In this document: piece after piece, positions 1 through 11,393 of the stretch
How positions within the stretch are numbered: the first letter of the stretch is position 1
Layout: each line of letters opens with the position of its first letter
Source: Raffaelea ambrosiae
Taxonomy: Eukaryota; Ascomycota; Sordariomycetes; Ophiostomatales; Ophiostomataceae
DNA: 64,000 nt
NCBI GenBank assembly: GCA_002778195.1
Contig: PCDI01000002.1
Coordinates: forward strand, 2,927,234-2,991,233
Direction of reading: 5' to 3'
Made by a program: the position numbers and the translations under genes
The notes under the pieces: generated by a model
Told to the model about the DNA's origin: nothing
Database searches by the model: none
What the model saw: the letters and a program-made list of their open reading frames with translations, nothing else

Positions 1-650
1 TTTGCGAAAAAAAAATAAATAAAAAAACAGCTGTTAGCTCGTAGTGTTCCAGGGCAAGGGAGGCAGAGTCCGAGAGAGAGCTCGCGAGGGGGTTTCGCAA
101 GTCTTGTCTCAAAAGAGCTGCCCCCGGGCACATAGCTCCGCCAGAGTTGCCTACCAAGGGTATCCACCAGCCTGGAAGATTGGCCCATGCTCCTTCTTAT
201 GCAACGTCCGCCAATTCTGCACCGTCCAGGTATTGACGACGTCATCGAGGATGGGGGGCTCTTCGGCGAGCGGTGTGAATACAAGCTCCTTCATCAACTC
301 AACTGCAGCATCCCAGCAAGATCAGTAAACAGCGAACAGACATATTGGGAGGAGAGGAGTTGGGAGCTGGCAGGGGAAAGAGGCGCTCTGGTCGTCGTCT
401 TCTTGTTCTCGGGGAGGCACGTACAGTCGTTAGCTGCAGGTTGGTCGGACTCCGAGTCCGGATTGACCGGCGGCGCTTCCGGGTTGATGTCCGTTGAGGA
501 GTCTTTTTCGGAGAGGCCATTGGCCGGTGGGACGGTGGAGACACTGTCCGTCTCCATGGGATAGGGGCCATCGTTGTCTGAATCGTGATCCTTTAAGGAG
601 GAACGGAAGATGCCCATGTTAGCAAGTGTTATGGAGGTACTGGGAGGCAT
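1..650 (-). CDS. MATH-domain ubiquitin carboxyl-terminal hydrolase (USP7/Ubp15-Ubp21 type), 5' end only
   Basis: Only the first two exons are in the window; the gene continues past the left edge. Exon 1 runs from an ATG at 650 (or the in-frame ATG at 617) to 425 and encodes an acidic, Ser/Pro-rich N-terminus. A GTACGT donor at 424 joins a CTGCAG acceptor ending at 303. Exon 2 (302-155) reads TWTVQNWRTLHKKEHGPIF followed by QAGGYPW, the start of the MATH domain of USP7-class deubiquitinases. A GTAGGC donor follows at 154; bases 1-153 look like intron, with a GCTAAC branch site and a T-rich tract, so the acceptor should lie just outside the window. Proteins of this family remove ubiquitin from substrates; the catalytic USP domain is not visible here. 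Identity rests on about 25 residues of MATH sequence, so family is fairly secure but the exact orthologue is inferred. Confidence 0.75.
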
Positions 651-3162
651 GTGTGCTAGCTCAGCCAGGCCCGAGGCGAGCGACGACAAAGACGGGTAGG
701 ACACGACGGGATGTGCTGAGAGGCACCAAGAGCCGGCCAAGACAGACCAGGGCCAAGGGGAAGTAAGAAGGAGGTAAGAAAGAAGCACGAGAGAGATGTC
801 ACGTAAAGAGCTGTGGCTGAAATGCAGAGAGAAACGAAGAGAGCTGTTTGGCTGAGAAAAGGCCTCGGACGGGCAGTAGAGACGGGAAATAGAGCATGCG
901 GCAGGCGAGCAATGGACAATGACGAGGTGATAACGTAGACAAGCACGCGTTGGGAGGGCGGTGCGTGACAAACGGTGATGCCAGGGTGGGTTGAAACAGG
1001 ACGAGGGGGGATCACGCTTGGAGGAGGAGGGCTGTTGTGATGGCTCGTCGGCGGCGACGTCGGCGGCTGGGGAAGGAGCAGACTAGGACTCACCATGACG
1101 AAAGCACTGAGAACAGGCCGGCGGTGGGGTCGAGCAATGGAAGAAGCCCGCAGGCAACGGCGGCGAGCAAGGAGATGCACGCGCGGCGGCAGGAGCTGGA
1201 CGATCTGGTGAGAGGAAGGTGCGACCGTGACTCCAGAAAGGGCAAGCACGGGCGGTGGAGAGAGAGGGAGAGAGAGAGAGGGAAAAGAGGTTGACCGGAG
1301 AAGGGCAAAAAAACCAGACTATGTCACAGGAAGGACCCAGACAGCTGCGGGTATGACAAATGACACCTAGAGGGGAGAATTAAAACTAAAGAAAAATAAA
1401 AATAAAATCAAGCGAGCAGACGGCAGGAGCGGCCGGGCAAGTGGGTATCGGGGTTCGGTGCCAGGCTCTGCTTTCGCTCAGTATTTGATCAGTTTCTATG
1501 CAGTCTTTTGTGTTCTCGTTTTCTCTGGTGTGTTCGGACCCTTTTGTTCCTTTGTGGCCTTTGATGTTTTGCGTGGCTTTGTCGTCGATCGCTCGTCCGT
1601 TACAGTGGTAAGCCCCGTCTCGGCCTCGACAATGAGAATAATGGTGTTCGAGGGGGGGGGGGCAGAGGCCAAAACAAAGCTGCAGAAGGAAGGAGGTGTA
1701 AGAGAATTTTTACCACTGCTGCGCTTTTCGAAGAGGGGGAGGAAAATTGAAAAGTCATGAATTCAGAGCAGCGGCACCCGGGAAAGGCTGCACATCCCTC
1801 TGCTCGGGGGCGGGCTGGCGTGAGCCTAGCTCAGCGTGCTTTCGAGTGCTTGGGTGGTGTCCAGGCCTGGGCTGATGGAGGGGTACATGTTTGAGGCAAG
1901 GAACTAGGCAGCCGAGCCGGTAGCGGCTAACAATTTTGACCTAAATGGGCGGGGCCAAGACTGGGTTGGGGGCAGCAACCACCAGTGCACCTTCCAGTTT
2001 CTGCTGGTCTCCTTTTTTTTTTGTGCAGCGGGGAGCAGCCAGCCAACCCCGCCATGACGTCCACTCTGGCGGTTTTTCGCTGCCTGGACCGCGAGTGTGG
2101 CGCCTTGCAGCCCCTATGGTCGAGGTCTCCCTTGCTAAATGGAACAGCAGGGCCCCCCTGTGGCTTGTGCTACAGGCAAGGCAAGGGCTGCCAGCAAGGA
2201 GAGGACCGAAAGACAGTCATAGGTAGATATCTCACTATGTAAGCTGCTATACCTCGAGAGGCAATCCGACCTTGGCCTTGTTCCTTCCTGCCACGGTCTT
2301 CCTTGCTTTTTGGCTGCACTGCCTTCTCGTCGTATCTCACTGCCTATCTCACTCCACGTCAGCACACTGGCACCTGGTAGTGCTCCTCCTCGGCCGCAAA
2401 AGCGGACAAGGCTGGCAGTCTGCAGTCCATGCTACATAGCTACTCTGCGGCCTTTGCTATGTCAGCTAGCTTACCTCACACTGCAGTCCACCACCGCTAA
2501 CGTTGCACAGCCCACCTGTCTTGTTCCATCAGTCACGCATACTTTGTACATGATCTGTCTGTCTTTCTTGATTTATTTATGTGCTCTGCGGCCTGGCCAC
2601 TCCCCTGTTGTGCCACATTCTGTCTTCCTCCTTTGTTGTACCGAACCGCTTGCGTTCGAGCCAACTGATCCGTGCAGACCATGGCAGCTGGTCATTAGTG
2701 ACCATAACGGCCAACAGGTGGGCGACGGCCGTTTGCAAGTCTTTTCCGCGTGCTGTGAGCTGCCGCGTATGAGCTGGAACAGAGGCACACAAAGGACAAG
2801 CCGGGACAAGCCAAAACCCACACTGAAAGCGGTCGGTAATTGCCACTGGCCGGGAGCTTTGGTTATTTACTAGTTGACTATGTACTGGAAATGTGGGGTA
2901 ATCAGCTGTGGGCGAATGTCCTGTGTGAAGGCCCGGGAGCTTTCTGAAAACTAACTAGAATAAAATCAATTGGAAAAATAATGCTGAAAAAAAATCACGG
3001 GTTATTAGTTGACGTATGAATCAGTGTCGAATTGAACTACATCGCCGTCCCATTCCCAATGCTCCCACCCGCCACTCCATAGCTTGATACCGTCTTTCCT
3101 TGTCTCTCTCTCTGGTTGCGTCTGGGCTTCCTCTACTGTTCCTCTGCCCGGATTCGCCTCGC
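651..3162. other. Divergent intergenic region, ubiquitin protease / PDK-type kinase
   Basis: This 2.5 kb region separates two divergent start codons. The left part (about 650-1400) is pyrimidine-rich on the minus strand, as expected of a fungal promoter and leader. It contains an AG-rich tract at 1255-1290. Short open frames at 1458-1760, 1945-2226 and 2310-2873 show no recognisable family, no convincing splice structure and no coding-like composition, so they are not called. No tRNA or transposon is recognised. Confidence 0.5.
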
Positions 3163-4772
3163 ATGGCCATGCGCACGCCAGCAATGGCCTCGCGGGCGGC
3201 CTTCCGGTTGCGGCGGCCGGCTCATCTTCTCAGCTGTCCGCCCAGACGATCACCAGCTTCTGCCGCCGCCGCCGTGATGCCGGCACGCGCCATGTCCTCT
3301 CTCGTATCGCAATCGCATTCTCACTCCCACAGCTCAAAATGGCGGCCCATTTCTGTTCTGGATGAGTGAGTCTCTGCCCTCACTCCTCACGATCTATGAA
3401 AATTAACTTCACCTCTTTCCGAGATCGCGTGACTAACTTTCTGCTTCTTTCTCTTCCTCCTCTGTGCCCCCCCTCCTCCTCCTTCTCCAGCTGGGTTGCC
3501 AAGGAAGCCCGTCCCATTAGTCTGCGCCAGCTCATGGTCTTTGGCCGGTCGCTGACCGAGCAGCGCCTCATCAGCTCCGCCAACTATGTGCGCACCGAGC
3601 TACCCACCCGCATTGCCCACCGCATCCGCGACATCCAGCAGCTGCCCTTTGCCGTCGTCTCCAACGAGCACATCAGTGCTGTCTACGAGCTCTATTACAG
3701 CGCCTTTGACCAGCTGCGCAAGATCAAGCCCATCAAGACCCTCGACGACAACGACGCCATGTGCAAGATCATCAGCCAGACGCTGCAGACCCATCTGTCC
3801 GTCATTCCCAAGCTCGCCATGGGCATCCTCGAGTCCAGCGAGCTCATGGACGCCCGCGACCTCGACAAGTTTATGAACACCATCCTGCGGTCCCGCATCT
3901 CCCGCCGCGTCATTGCCGAGCAGCACCTCGCCCTCACCGAAACGTTCAACAGCTCCTGGTACTCGCCCGGCGCCCCGCTCACCGAGGATGGCCACGAGTT
4001 CATTGGCAACGTCTTTCTGAAGTGCGTCTCCCGCGACGTCATTGAGCGCTGCGGCCGCGCCGTCTGCGACCTCGCCCGCGAGGCCTACGGCCCCGACGTC
4101 CAGCTGCCCGCCATCCAGCTGACCGGCAACCTCGACACCACGTTTCCGTACATCCTCAGCCACCTCGAGTACATTGTCGGCGAGCTGCTGCGCAACGCCG
4201 TGCAGGCGACCGTCGAGAAGCACGAGCGCCGGATCACCATGGGGCGATATGGCACGGACAACCCACCCCCGCCCCCGCCCATCGAGGTCACCGTTTGCGA
4301 GTCGCCGCAGCACGTCATCATCCGGGTGTCCGACCTCGGCGGCGGCGTGCCGCAGGATATGCTGCCGTACTTGTGGTCGTTTAGCAAGGGCGAGCACTCG
4401 CAGCGCCTCATCGAGAACCTGCAGATGGTGCCGCGCATGAGCGCCACGCTGCAGGAGCTGCAGGCAGACGAGGCAAAGGGCACCACCCGTCTCAGCAGAC
4501 ACCAGCACAAACATCACCACTACCACGGCCAAGATGCGACCGACATGAACAGCCAGTACGGCCGCAGCTCCCTGACCTACTTGGCGCGGCGGCCACCCAA
4601 TCTGCGTCTCGGCATGGGCCTGCCCCTGAGCCGCGTCTATGCCGAGTACTGGGCTGGCAACCTCGAGCTGCATAGTCTTGAGGGATATGGCGTAGACGCC
4701 TTTTTACAAATCTCCAAGCTGGGAAACAAGAACGAACAGGTGACGATGCGCGCGAGCATGGACGCTGTTTAA
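3163..4772 (+). CDS. Mitochondrial protein kinase of the pyruvate / branched-chain 2-oxoacid dehydrogenase kinase family
   Basis: Two exons, 3163-3365 and 3491-4772, give a 494-residue protein; the 125-nt intron has GTGAGT and CTCCAG borders and joins VLD-DWVAKEARPISLRQ in frame. The start at 3163 opens an Arg/Ala-rich stretch typical of a mitochondrial targeting peptide. The GHKL-type ATP-binding boxes are visible: N-box ELLRNAVQATVE (about residue 297), G1 box DLGGGVP (about 349) and G2 box GMGLPLSRVYAEYW (about 441). The histidine-containing helix SRRVIAEQHLALTE lies in the N-terminal half. Family members phosphorylate a serine on the E1 alpha subunit of a mitochondrial 2-oxoacid dehydrogenase and switch it off. 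Whether the substrate is pyruvate or branched-chain dehydrogenase cannot be told from sequence alone. A His/Gln-rich insert follows the G1 box. Confidence 0.9.
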
Positions 4773-5619
4773 AAAATCACACAATTTCCATTGTTTGATT
4801 TTCTTTGTTTGCAGCCAAACAGGGCCCATCGTGTATGAGAGCAGTGCCAAACTCGGGGAGGGAGACAGGACGTATTTTTTTAGGGAAACATCTGGAAACG
4901 GAGTCAATTGGCGTAAAATGCATACATGTAAAACAACACCATTTTCCATATCAAGTTCAGGCAGCACAGTCTCACATTTTTTAATTCAAAGGTCATAACA
5001 GGGTAAAACAAGGACAGCCAATCTCATTATCTGGTATCATAAGAAAGACAGCCATATTACATCGTGACTAGGGGTAAAAAAGGGTAGGGTTTTGGGCAAA
5101 ATGAATAAAAAAAAGTTGAATAAAAGAGAATAAAGGAATCGGGTAAATAAAACTTGGCTAACACACATAGAGCAAAAAAATAAAACGCAAAAGCAAAGGA
5201 TAGGGGGTGTCGGAAAAAGAAAGTAAGCGCCCAAAAAGCTCAGCCGGGGAAGAGACCTTTCTCTGAAAGAATCGCATCCATACTCCTTTTTGTCTTCATC
5301 AATTTCTTTTTCTTCCTTCCTCCGTTTCTCGCAAGAGAACACGTGAACCTGCTGAACCCGACAAAAGGACAAAACAAGAGAGAGATAAGGCAAGTGACAA
5401 ATAAGCGTATTTGCGTTCTTTTTTTGGTGAATCCTGTCTCCAGAACGCCGCACGCCCGCTGGGACGCGAGACGGTACGAAGAGAGAGAGGTTAAATAAAG
5501 CATGCATCACCCAAACGTGCTGCTGGCCATGAGGCGGAAGAACAGCATGTCCTGGTTCTTGGTTTTTTTTTCTGTTGTCTCCGTTTCGTCTTCGCAGAAG
5601 TGGTAAGTTGGGTTCTTGT
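4773..5619. other. Convergent 3' region (kinase / septin)
   Basis: This AT-richer stretch lies between two stop codons and should hold both 3' UTRs. It contains several AATAAA-like motifs on the plus strand around 5100-5190. No gene is seen. Confidence 0.5.
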
Positions 5620-7167
5620 TTAGCGGCGGCCGTGGCTGCGCACAGCAGGGCCCTGCATCGCCTCCAGCTCGGTTTCCAGCTGTTTGATCTGGGCGTGGGT
5701 CTGCTCGAGATCCTTGTTAAGACGATCACGCTCTGCGATGAGCTTCTGCTCCCATTGCCGGAATCGTTGCTCTTCAATCTTGACTTGCTCGGTAAAGCGC
5801 TTGCGCAGGGTCTCCTCCTCCTCCTTGAACTTGGGGTTGTCCAGCTTGCGGGGACGGGCCTCGCCGAACTTGCGCGTCTCCATCTGCTGTGCGCGGTAGG
5901 CCTCGTAGTGCAGCTCCTCGGTCGTGTGGATGAGATCCAGCATGTGGGTGCGGATCAGGATGGAGCGGAGCTTCTTGAAGTCGCAGTGGTCCTCGTTCTC
6001 GACCTCGGCAACACCCCACGAGTACTGGCGACCCTTGACGATGCGGCCGTCGCCGGTCTTGACGTCCTTCTCCGAGCCGATAACAGCGAAGGGCATGGCG
6101 CTCGTCAGGGCGCGGGCGTGCTGGGCAGCGGCCTCGTCGTCCTCCTCAACGGGCGGCTGGTAGATCTTGATGCTCTGAGCCTCGATGACAGCCCGGATCT
6201 GTGAGTGGGTGTTAGCGTCTGCGGGGGGTGTAGACGATGGGGACACGCAAAAAATAAAGCACAGCGGGCGTGCTACAGAAATTCAACAACACGCTGAACA
6301 ATGTCTCTCTCCCTCTTTCTCTCTCTCTATCTGTCTCTCTGTCGTCTTAGCTTACCTTCGCCTTGAACTTAGCCAGGTCCGCCGGGCTGAGAGTATCAGC
6401 CTTGGCGATGACGGGGATAAGATTGACGCGCGAGCAGAGGCGCTTCATGACCTCGATGTCGAGGGGCTTCAGGGTGTGGCCGGTCGGGCGGATGAAGTAC
6501 AGGCACGCATGGACACGCAGGTCAATCTTGTCCTGGCGGCGGGGCTGCTGCTCCTGAAGCATGTAGGACTCGTGCTGGTCGTCGAGGAACTCGATGATGG
6601 GCATCCACGAGTCGCGGTTGTTGACGTAGTCGCCAAAGCCGGGGGTGTCAATGACAGTCAGGCGGACTGGGGGGGGGGGGGGTTATATGTTAGCAAGCCG
6701 TTGATGCAGCAACACACCGTAAATCGGATACAGGATTTTCGAAAAAGGGATTAATCCAGGCGGTTATGGCTAGAAGCCATCCGCTTATACACGAGCGCGG
6801 TGGGCAATGAGCGGTCTGCTACTCACCCTTGAAGAACTTCTCCTCCAGCTCGGCCTTGGTGATCTCAATCTCGACGGTCTTGTCGACCTGCTTCTGGTGG
6901 CGCCGCTTGTGGTCGGCATAGTTCTTGATTGTGGTCGAGAAGAGGGTGTTGATGAAGGTCGTCTTGCCCAGGCCAGACTCGCCAGCGACCTGGAGGAGGA
7001 GGGAAGACAAGTCAGTATAGGGAGCGAAAACATCCACGAAAGCACGTCCGGCCGGCACTGACCATGATGGTGAAGGCAGCTCCGCGCTTTGCGACAATCT
7101 TGTGCCGCTGGTTGGGCAGATTGGCAATGCCAATCGGCGAGGCACTCTCGGCGGTGGGAGCAGCCAT
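5620..7167 (-). CDS. cdc12: Septin, Cdc12 / AspC class
   Basis: Four exons (7167-7063, 6989-6827, 6666-6356, 6198-5620) give a 385-residue septin. The N-terminus reads IGIANLPNQRHKIV, the signature that separates Cdc12/AspC from Cdc3, Cdc10 and Cdc11. The GTPase motifs are P-loop GESGLGKT (residues 38-45), DTPG and AKAD. The C-terminus from about residue 300 is a charged coiled coil (RKRFTEQVKIEEQRFRQWEQ), also as in Cdc12. Septins polymerise into hetero-oligomeric filaments at septa, branch points and hyphal tips. Exon 1 ends at Met35 with a GTCAGT donor. The second intron has an unusual acceptor: on the coding strand a 14-nt run of C directly precedes the AG. All splice junctions keep phase and the length matches the family. 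The gene is divergent from PWP2 across 871 bp. Confidence 0.95.
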
Positions 7168-8038
7168 GATGTTGGGTGCGATGAAAAGAGGTTTTGGGGG
7201 AGAGGGGGAGTGTTTGTGTGCAAGTTTTCGTCGAGTCGAGAGGGAGAGCGATGGCGGACGCGAGAAAAGTCACAGAATACGGACGGGGGCAGGGAGACAA
7301 CGAGATGTGCAGTGAAGCCTGGCAACGGGAGAGCAGAAAAGGCGGGAAAGGGAAGCTTTTGTTCAGGGGAGAGACACGACACCACACGGAAAGTGTTCAA
7401 ATTTCCAGAGACGCGCACGGGCCAGTCTAATCCAGGGGGGGAGGGGCCACCGGCTGGTCCCCAGTGCCTTCCTTATTTCTGATTGGGATGGGGACTCTTC
7501 TCCAAAAGCGACCAGGGCGTCCCCTATTTCGCAGCCACTACACAGACTATTCAACGGCCAGCAACGGGACTAGCTGTTTCTGGAGGTACTTCTATTGTGC
7601 GGGATGCAGTGTGTGTATATGAGGTACCGTTTTCTTTTTCTTTGGGCAGTAAATATGGTATGGCTTGCCATGGCGCGAGGGTCCAACGCGAGGAAACGAT
7701 CCCCAACCGGCTCTGTCTACGAGCACGCAAATTGCGCTCCCCTACCACCAGCCAGTTCTCGTCCGCGAGTCCTTGCGTGCGGATGTCCCCCAAATGCCCC
7801 TACGTTAGGTTTGGCTAAGTTTTAGATTTGCCTTTTGCCAAATAACTACTTTGTACACCGTATTCACCCCACAAGCCAGCCAGCCTTAAGTCCGGCACGG
7901 AAGAATGTGTGGCCGTGACCCCACTAAAAAGTTTGGGATGCTGTAATCGGCCTTCTCTGATAGCAGCGATTGGGGTTTTTTTTTTTTTTTTTTGCGACGA
8001 CAGCTTCACTACATTTTCCCAACCCGGTGGCTGCCAAG
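7168..8038. promoter_or_regulatory. Shared divergent promoter region, septin CDC12 / PWP2
   Basis: These 871 bp separate the two start codons and must hold both promoters and leaders. The septin side (7168-7330) is purine-rich on the plus strand. A 15-nt T-run (about 7977-7991) lies close to the PWP2 start codon. No further gene or clear named motif is seen. Confidence 0.5.
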
Positions 8039-10887
8039 ATGAAGACGGATTTCAAGGTAGGTCTCTGCTACCAGATGGATGTTTTGGGATCTAGTGAGTC
8101 GACGGATACTAATTCTCACGTCTGCAGTTCTCCAACCTTTTGGGGACCGTCTACTGCCAGGGCAATCTGCTCTTCAGCCCAGACGGCACGCATCTCTACT
8201 CGCCTGTGGGCAATCGAGTGACCGTCTTCAATCTTGTCGAGTGAGTTTTTTTTTGGGGGGGGGGGGGGTGGGCGGAAAGAACGTAGTTCTTCGAGCATGC
8301 AGTCTTCGGAAGCTCGTACTGACACCGATCTCTTTTCCCAGCAACAAATCGTACACCCTCCCGTTCGCCCACCGCAAAAACATAGCCCGCATCGGCCTCA
8401 CGCCCAAGGGCAACCTCCTGCTCTCGATCGACGAAGACGGCCAGGCCATACTGACCAACCTGCCGCGGCGCATCGTGCTGTACCACTTCTCCTTCCGCTC
8501 GTCATGCACGGCGCTCGCGTTCTCCCCGTCGGGCCGGTTCTTTGCCGTCGGCCTCGGCCGCAAGACGGAGGTGTGGCACGTGCCGTCGACGCCGGACACC
8601 AACGAGGACGGCGAGCTCGAGTTTGCGCCGTTTGTGCGGTACCACACGTACGCGGGCCACTTTGACGACGTGCAGCACATTGCGTGGTCGGGCGACTCGC
8701 GCTTCTTTCTGACAGCCGCCAAGGACCTGACGGCGCGGATCTGGAGCCTCGAGCCGGAGGCGGGCTTCGTCAACACGGTGCTCGCGGGCCACCGCCAGGC
8801 CGTCGTGGCCGCCTGGTTCTCCCAGAACCAGGAGATCATCTACACGATCAGCAAGGACGGCGCGCTGTTCGAGTGGCAGTACCGGCACTACGTCCACTTT
8901 GACAAGCACGGCAAGGCGCTCCCCGAGCGGGCGCCCGACCGCGACGGGGACCACGACGAGGACAGCGACGGCATGCCGCTGGACGAACCCGCCGACAACA
9001 AGCTGCGGTGGCGCATTGTGCAGCGGCACTTTTTCATGCAGAACAACACCAGCCTGCGGTGCGCGGCGTACCACGCGGCGTCGAACCTGCTCGTGGCCGG
9101 CTTCGCCAACGGGCTGTTCATGCTGTACGAGCTGCCCGACTTCACCATGATCCACACGCTGAGCATCTCGCAGAGCGACATCGACTTTGTGTCGATCAAC
9201 GCGTCGGGCGAGTGGCTGGCGTTTGGCGCGAGCAAGCTGGGCCAGCTGCTCGTGTGGGAGTGGCAGTCCGAGTCGTACATTCTCAAGCAGCAGGGCCACC
9301 ACGACGCCATGAACGCGCTCGTCTACGCGCCCGACGGCCAGCGCATCGTGACCACGGCCGACGACGGCCGCATCAAGGTGTGGGACGTGGCCTCGGGCTT
9401 CTGCATCGTGACGTTCACGGAGCACACCAGCGGCGTGACCGCCTGCGAGTTTGCCAAGAAGGGTCACGTGCTGTTCACCGCCAGCCTCGACGGCTCCGTG
9501 CGCGCCTGGGACCTGATCCGCTACCGCAACTTCCGCACCTTCACGGCGCCGACGCGGCTCTCCTTCTCGTGCATGGCCGTCGACCCCAGCGGCGAGGTCG
9601 TCGCCGCCGGCTCCGTCGACTCGTACGACATCCACATCTGGTCCGTGCAGACCGGCCAGCTGCTCGACCGCCTGTCGGGCCACGAGGGCCCCGTGTCCGC
9701 GCTCGCGTTCGCGCCCGACAGCAGCGTGCTGGTCAGCGGCAGCTGGGACCGCACCGCCCGCCTGTGGTCCGTCTTCCAGCGCACCCAGACCAGCGAGCCC
9801 CTGCAGCTGCAGGCCGACGTGCTCAGCCTCGCCATCCGGCCCGACTCGCAGCAGCTCGCCATCGCCACCCTCGACGGCCAGCTGACCTTCTGGTCCATTG
9901 CCGATGCCGCCCAGGTCGCCGGCCTCGACGGCCGCCGCGACGTCTCCGGCGGCCGCAAGCTCGGCGACCGCCGCACCGCCGCCAACACCGCCGGCTCCAA
10001 GAGCTTCGCCACCATCCGCTACAGCACCGACGGCACCTGCCTGCTCGCCGCCGGCAGCAGCAAGTACATCTGCCTCTACGCCGTCTCGACCGGCGTGCTG
10101 CTCAAGAAATTCACCGTCAGCGTCAACCTCTCGCTCTCGGGCACCCAGGAGTTCCTCAACAGCCGCCTGCTCACCGAGGCCGGCCCGCTCGGCGAGCTCG
10201 ACCTGCAGGGCGAGGCCGAGGACCGCGAGGACCGCCGCGACCGCCGGCTGCCCGGCTCCAAGCGCGGCGGCGCCGGTGGCGGCATCAACGACCCGTCGGC
10301 CCGCCAGCAGCGCGCCCCCGACGTGCGCGTGTCCGGCGTGGCCTTCTCGCCGACCGGCATGGCCTTCTGCGCGGCCTCCACCGAGGGCCTGCTGGTGTAC
10401 AGCCTGGACGCCGGCGCCCTCGCCTTTGACCCGTTCGACCTGAGCATGGAGATCACGCCCGCGTCGACGCTCGCCGTGCTGCGGGGCGACGAGGACGGCC
10501 GCGAGCCCGACTGCCTGACCGCCCTCGTCATGGCGTTCCGGCTCAACGAAGCGCCGCTGATCAAGCACGTGTTCTTGGCCGTGCCGCACCAGGACATCCC
10601 GCTGGTCGTCGGCGAGCTGCCCACGGTCTACGTGCCGCGGCTGCTGCGCTTTGTGGCCGCCGAGACGGAGCAGTCGCCGCACATCGAGTTCTGTCTGCTG
10701 TGGATCAAGGCGCTGGTCGAGAAGCACGGCGCCTGGCTGACCGCCAACCGCGGCAAGCTGGACGTGGAGCTGCGCGTCGTGGCCCGGGCCATTGGCCGCA
10801 TGCGTGACGAGATCCGACGGCTCGCCGACGAGAACGTCTACACGGTCGACTATCTGCTGGCCCAGGCAAGCCAGAGCAAAAAGACCA

Positions 10888-10922
<35 letters not shown>

Positions 10923-11075
10923 CTACTGGAGCTGGACGTGCAGCAAGGAGACGACGCAATGGAAGCACAGTCGGAACAGAAGAAGCTCGAGGGAGCCGTG
11001 GCCGAGGTGCAGATGGCAGGGTCTGACGACGACGATCTTGGCAGCGAGGATGGCTGGATCGGATTGGAGGATTAG
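8039..11075 (+). CDS. PWP2: Periodic tryptophan protein 2 (U3 snoRNP, UtpB subcomplex)
   Basis: Exons 8039-8056 (only MKTDFK), 8128-8240 and 8342-11075 give 954 residues in perfect phase. Introns carry GTAGGT/CTGCAG and GTGAGT/CCCAG borders, and the first has a TACTAAT branch site. The protein starts MKTDFKFSNLLGTVYCQGN, the expected Pwp2 N-terminus. Two WD40 propellers follow, with repeats ending in motifs such as TARIWS, IKVWD, VRAWD and TARLWS. A C-terminal Utp12-type helical domain starts near residue 766 (LTALVMAFRLNEAPLIKHVF). Pwp2 is a core UtpB subunit of the nucleolar small-subunit processome, needed for 18S pre-rRNA processing. A Gln tract (about residues 893-904, CAG/CAA mix) and an acidic tail follow the domain. 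The second intron contains adjoining T and G homopolymers. Confidence 0.96.
10890..10923 (+). repeat. CAG/CAA trinucleotide repeat in PWP2
   Basis: About eleven glutamine codons in a row, mainly CAG with CAA at the end, near the PWP2 C-terminus beyond the Utp12 domain. The tract is likely length-variable. Confidence 0.9.
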
Positions 11076-11393
11076 CTGGTGAACAACAAGCAAAGGTAAG
11101 ATCTATATATATATATCCATTATCACATAGAGACTACGGCGTTTTGTGTGCGGGCGGGCGGCTGGCGTTCTAAAAAAAAAAGTCGTATCATTTTTTTATG
11201 CATGGGAGACAGCTCGTGTTTTGTTTACAATAGTTATTGGTACCATGGACAAATAGTTCCAGTAGGCATCTGCTAGTTCGTTGTTGACACACTTGGTTGC
11301 AATATGACACCATCGAATGCATTCTCCCATTTCCCATTTCCCATTTCCCATTTCCCTTTCCCCTTTTGCCCTTTACCCCCGTGTCTCATGTGC
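11076..11393. repeat. Convergent 3' region with TA and CCCATTT repeats
   Basis: Between the PWP2 stop and the oxidase stop lie a short TA repeat (11103-11117) and four to five tandem CCCATTT units (about 11326-11362). No gene is seen. A short version of the same heptamer, reverse complement, occurs near 26443-26460. Confidence 0.75.

Noticed and set aside
2650..2680. B-box-like sequence (GTTCGAGCC) near 2656
   Set aside because: The T-stem breaks at the second pair and there is no cloverleaf.
2310..2873. 187-residue plus-strand open frame in the first intergenic region
   Set aside because: Cys/Ser/Leu-rich with no domain; composition matches neighbouring non-coding DNA.
8502..10922. 806-residue open frame antisense to PWP2
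   Set aside because: GC-rich codons with G/C third positions keep the opposite strand open; the frame has no recognisable domain and PWP2 is certain.
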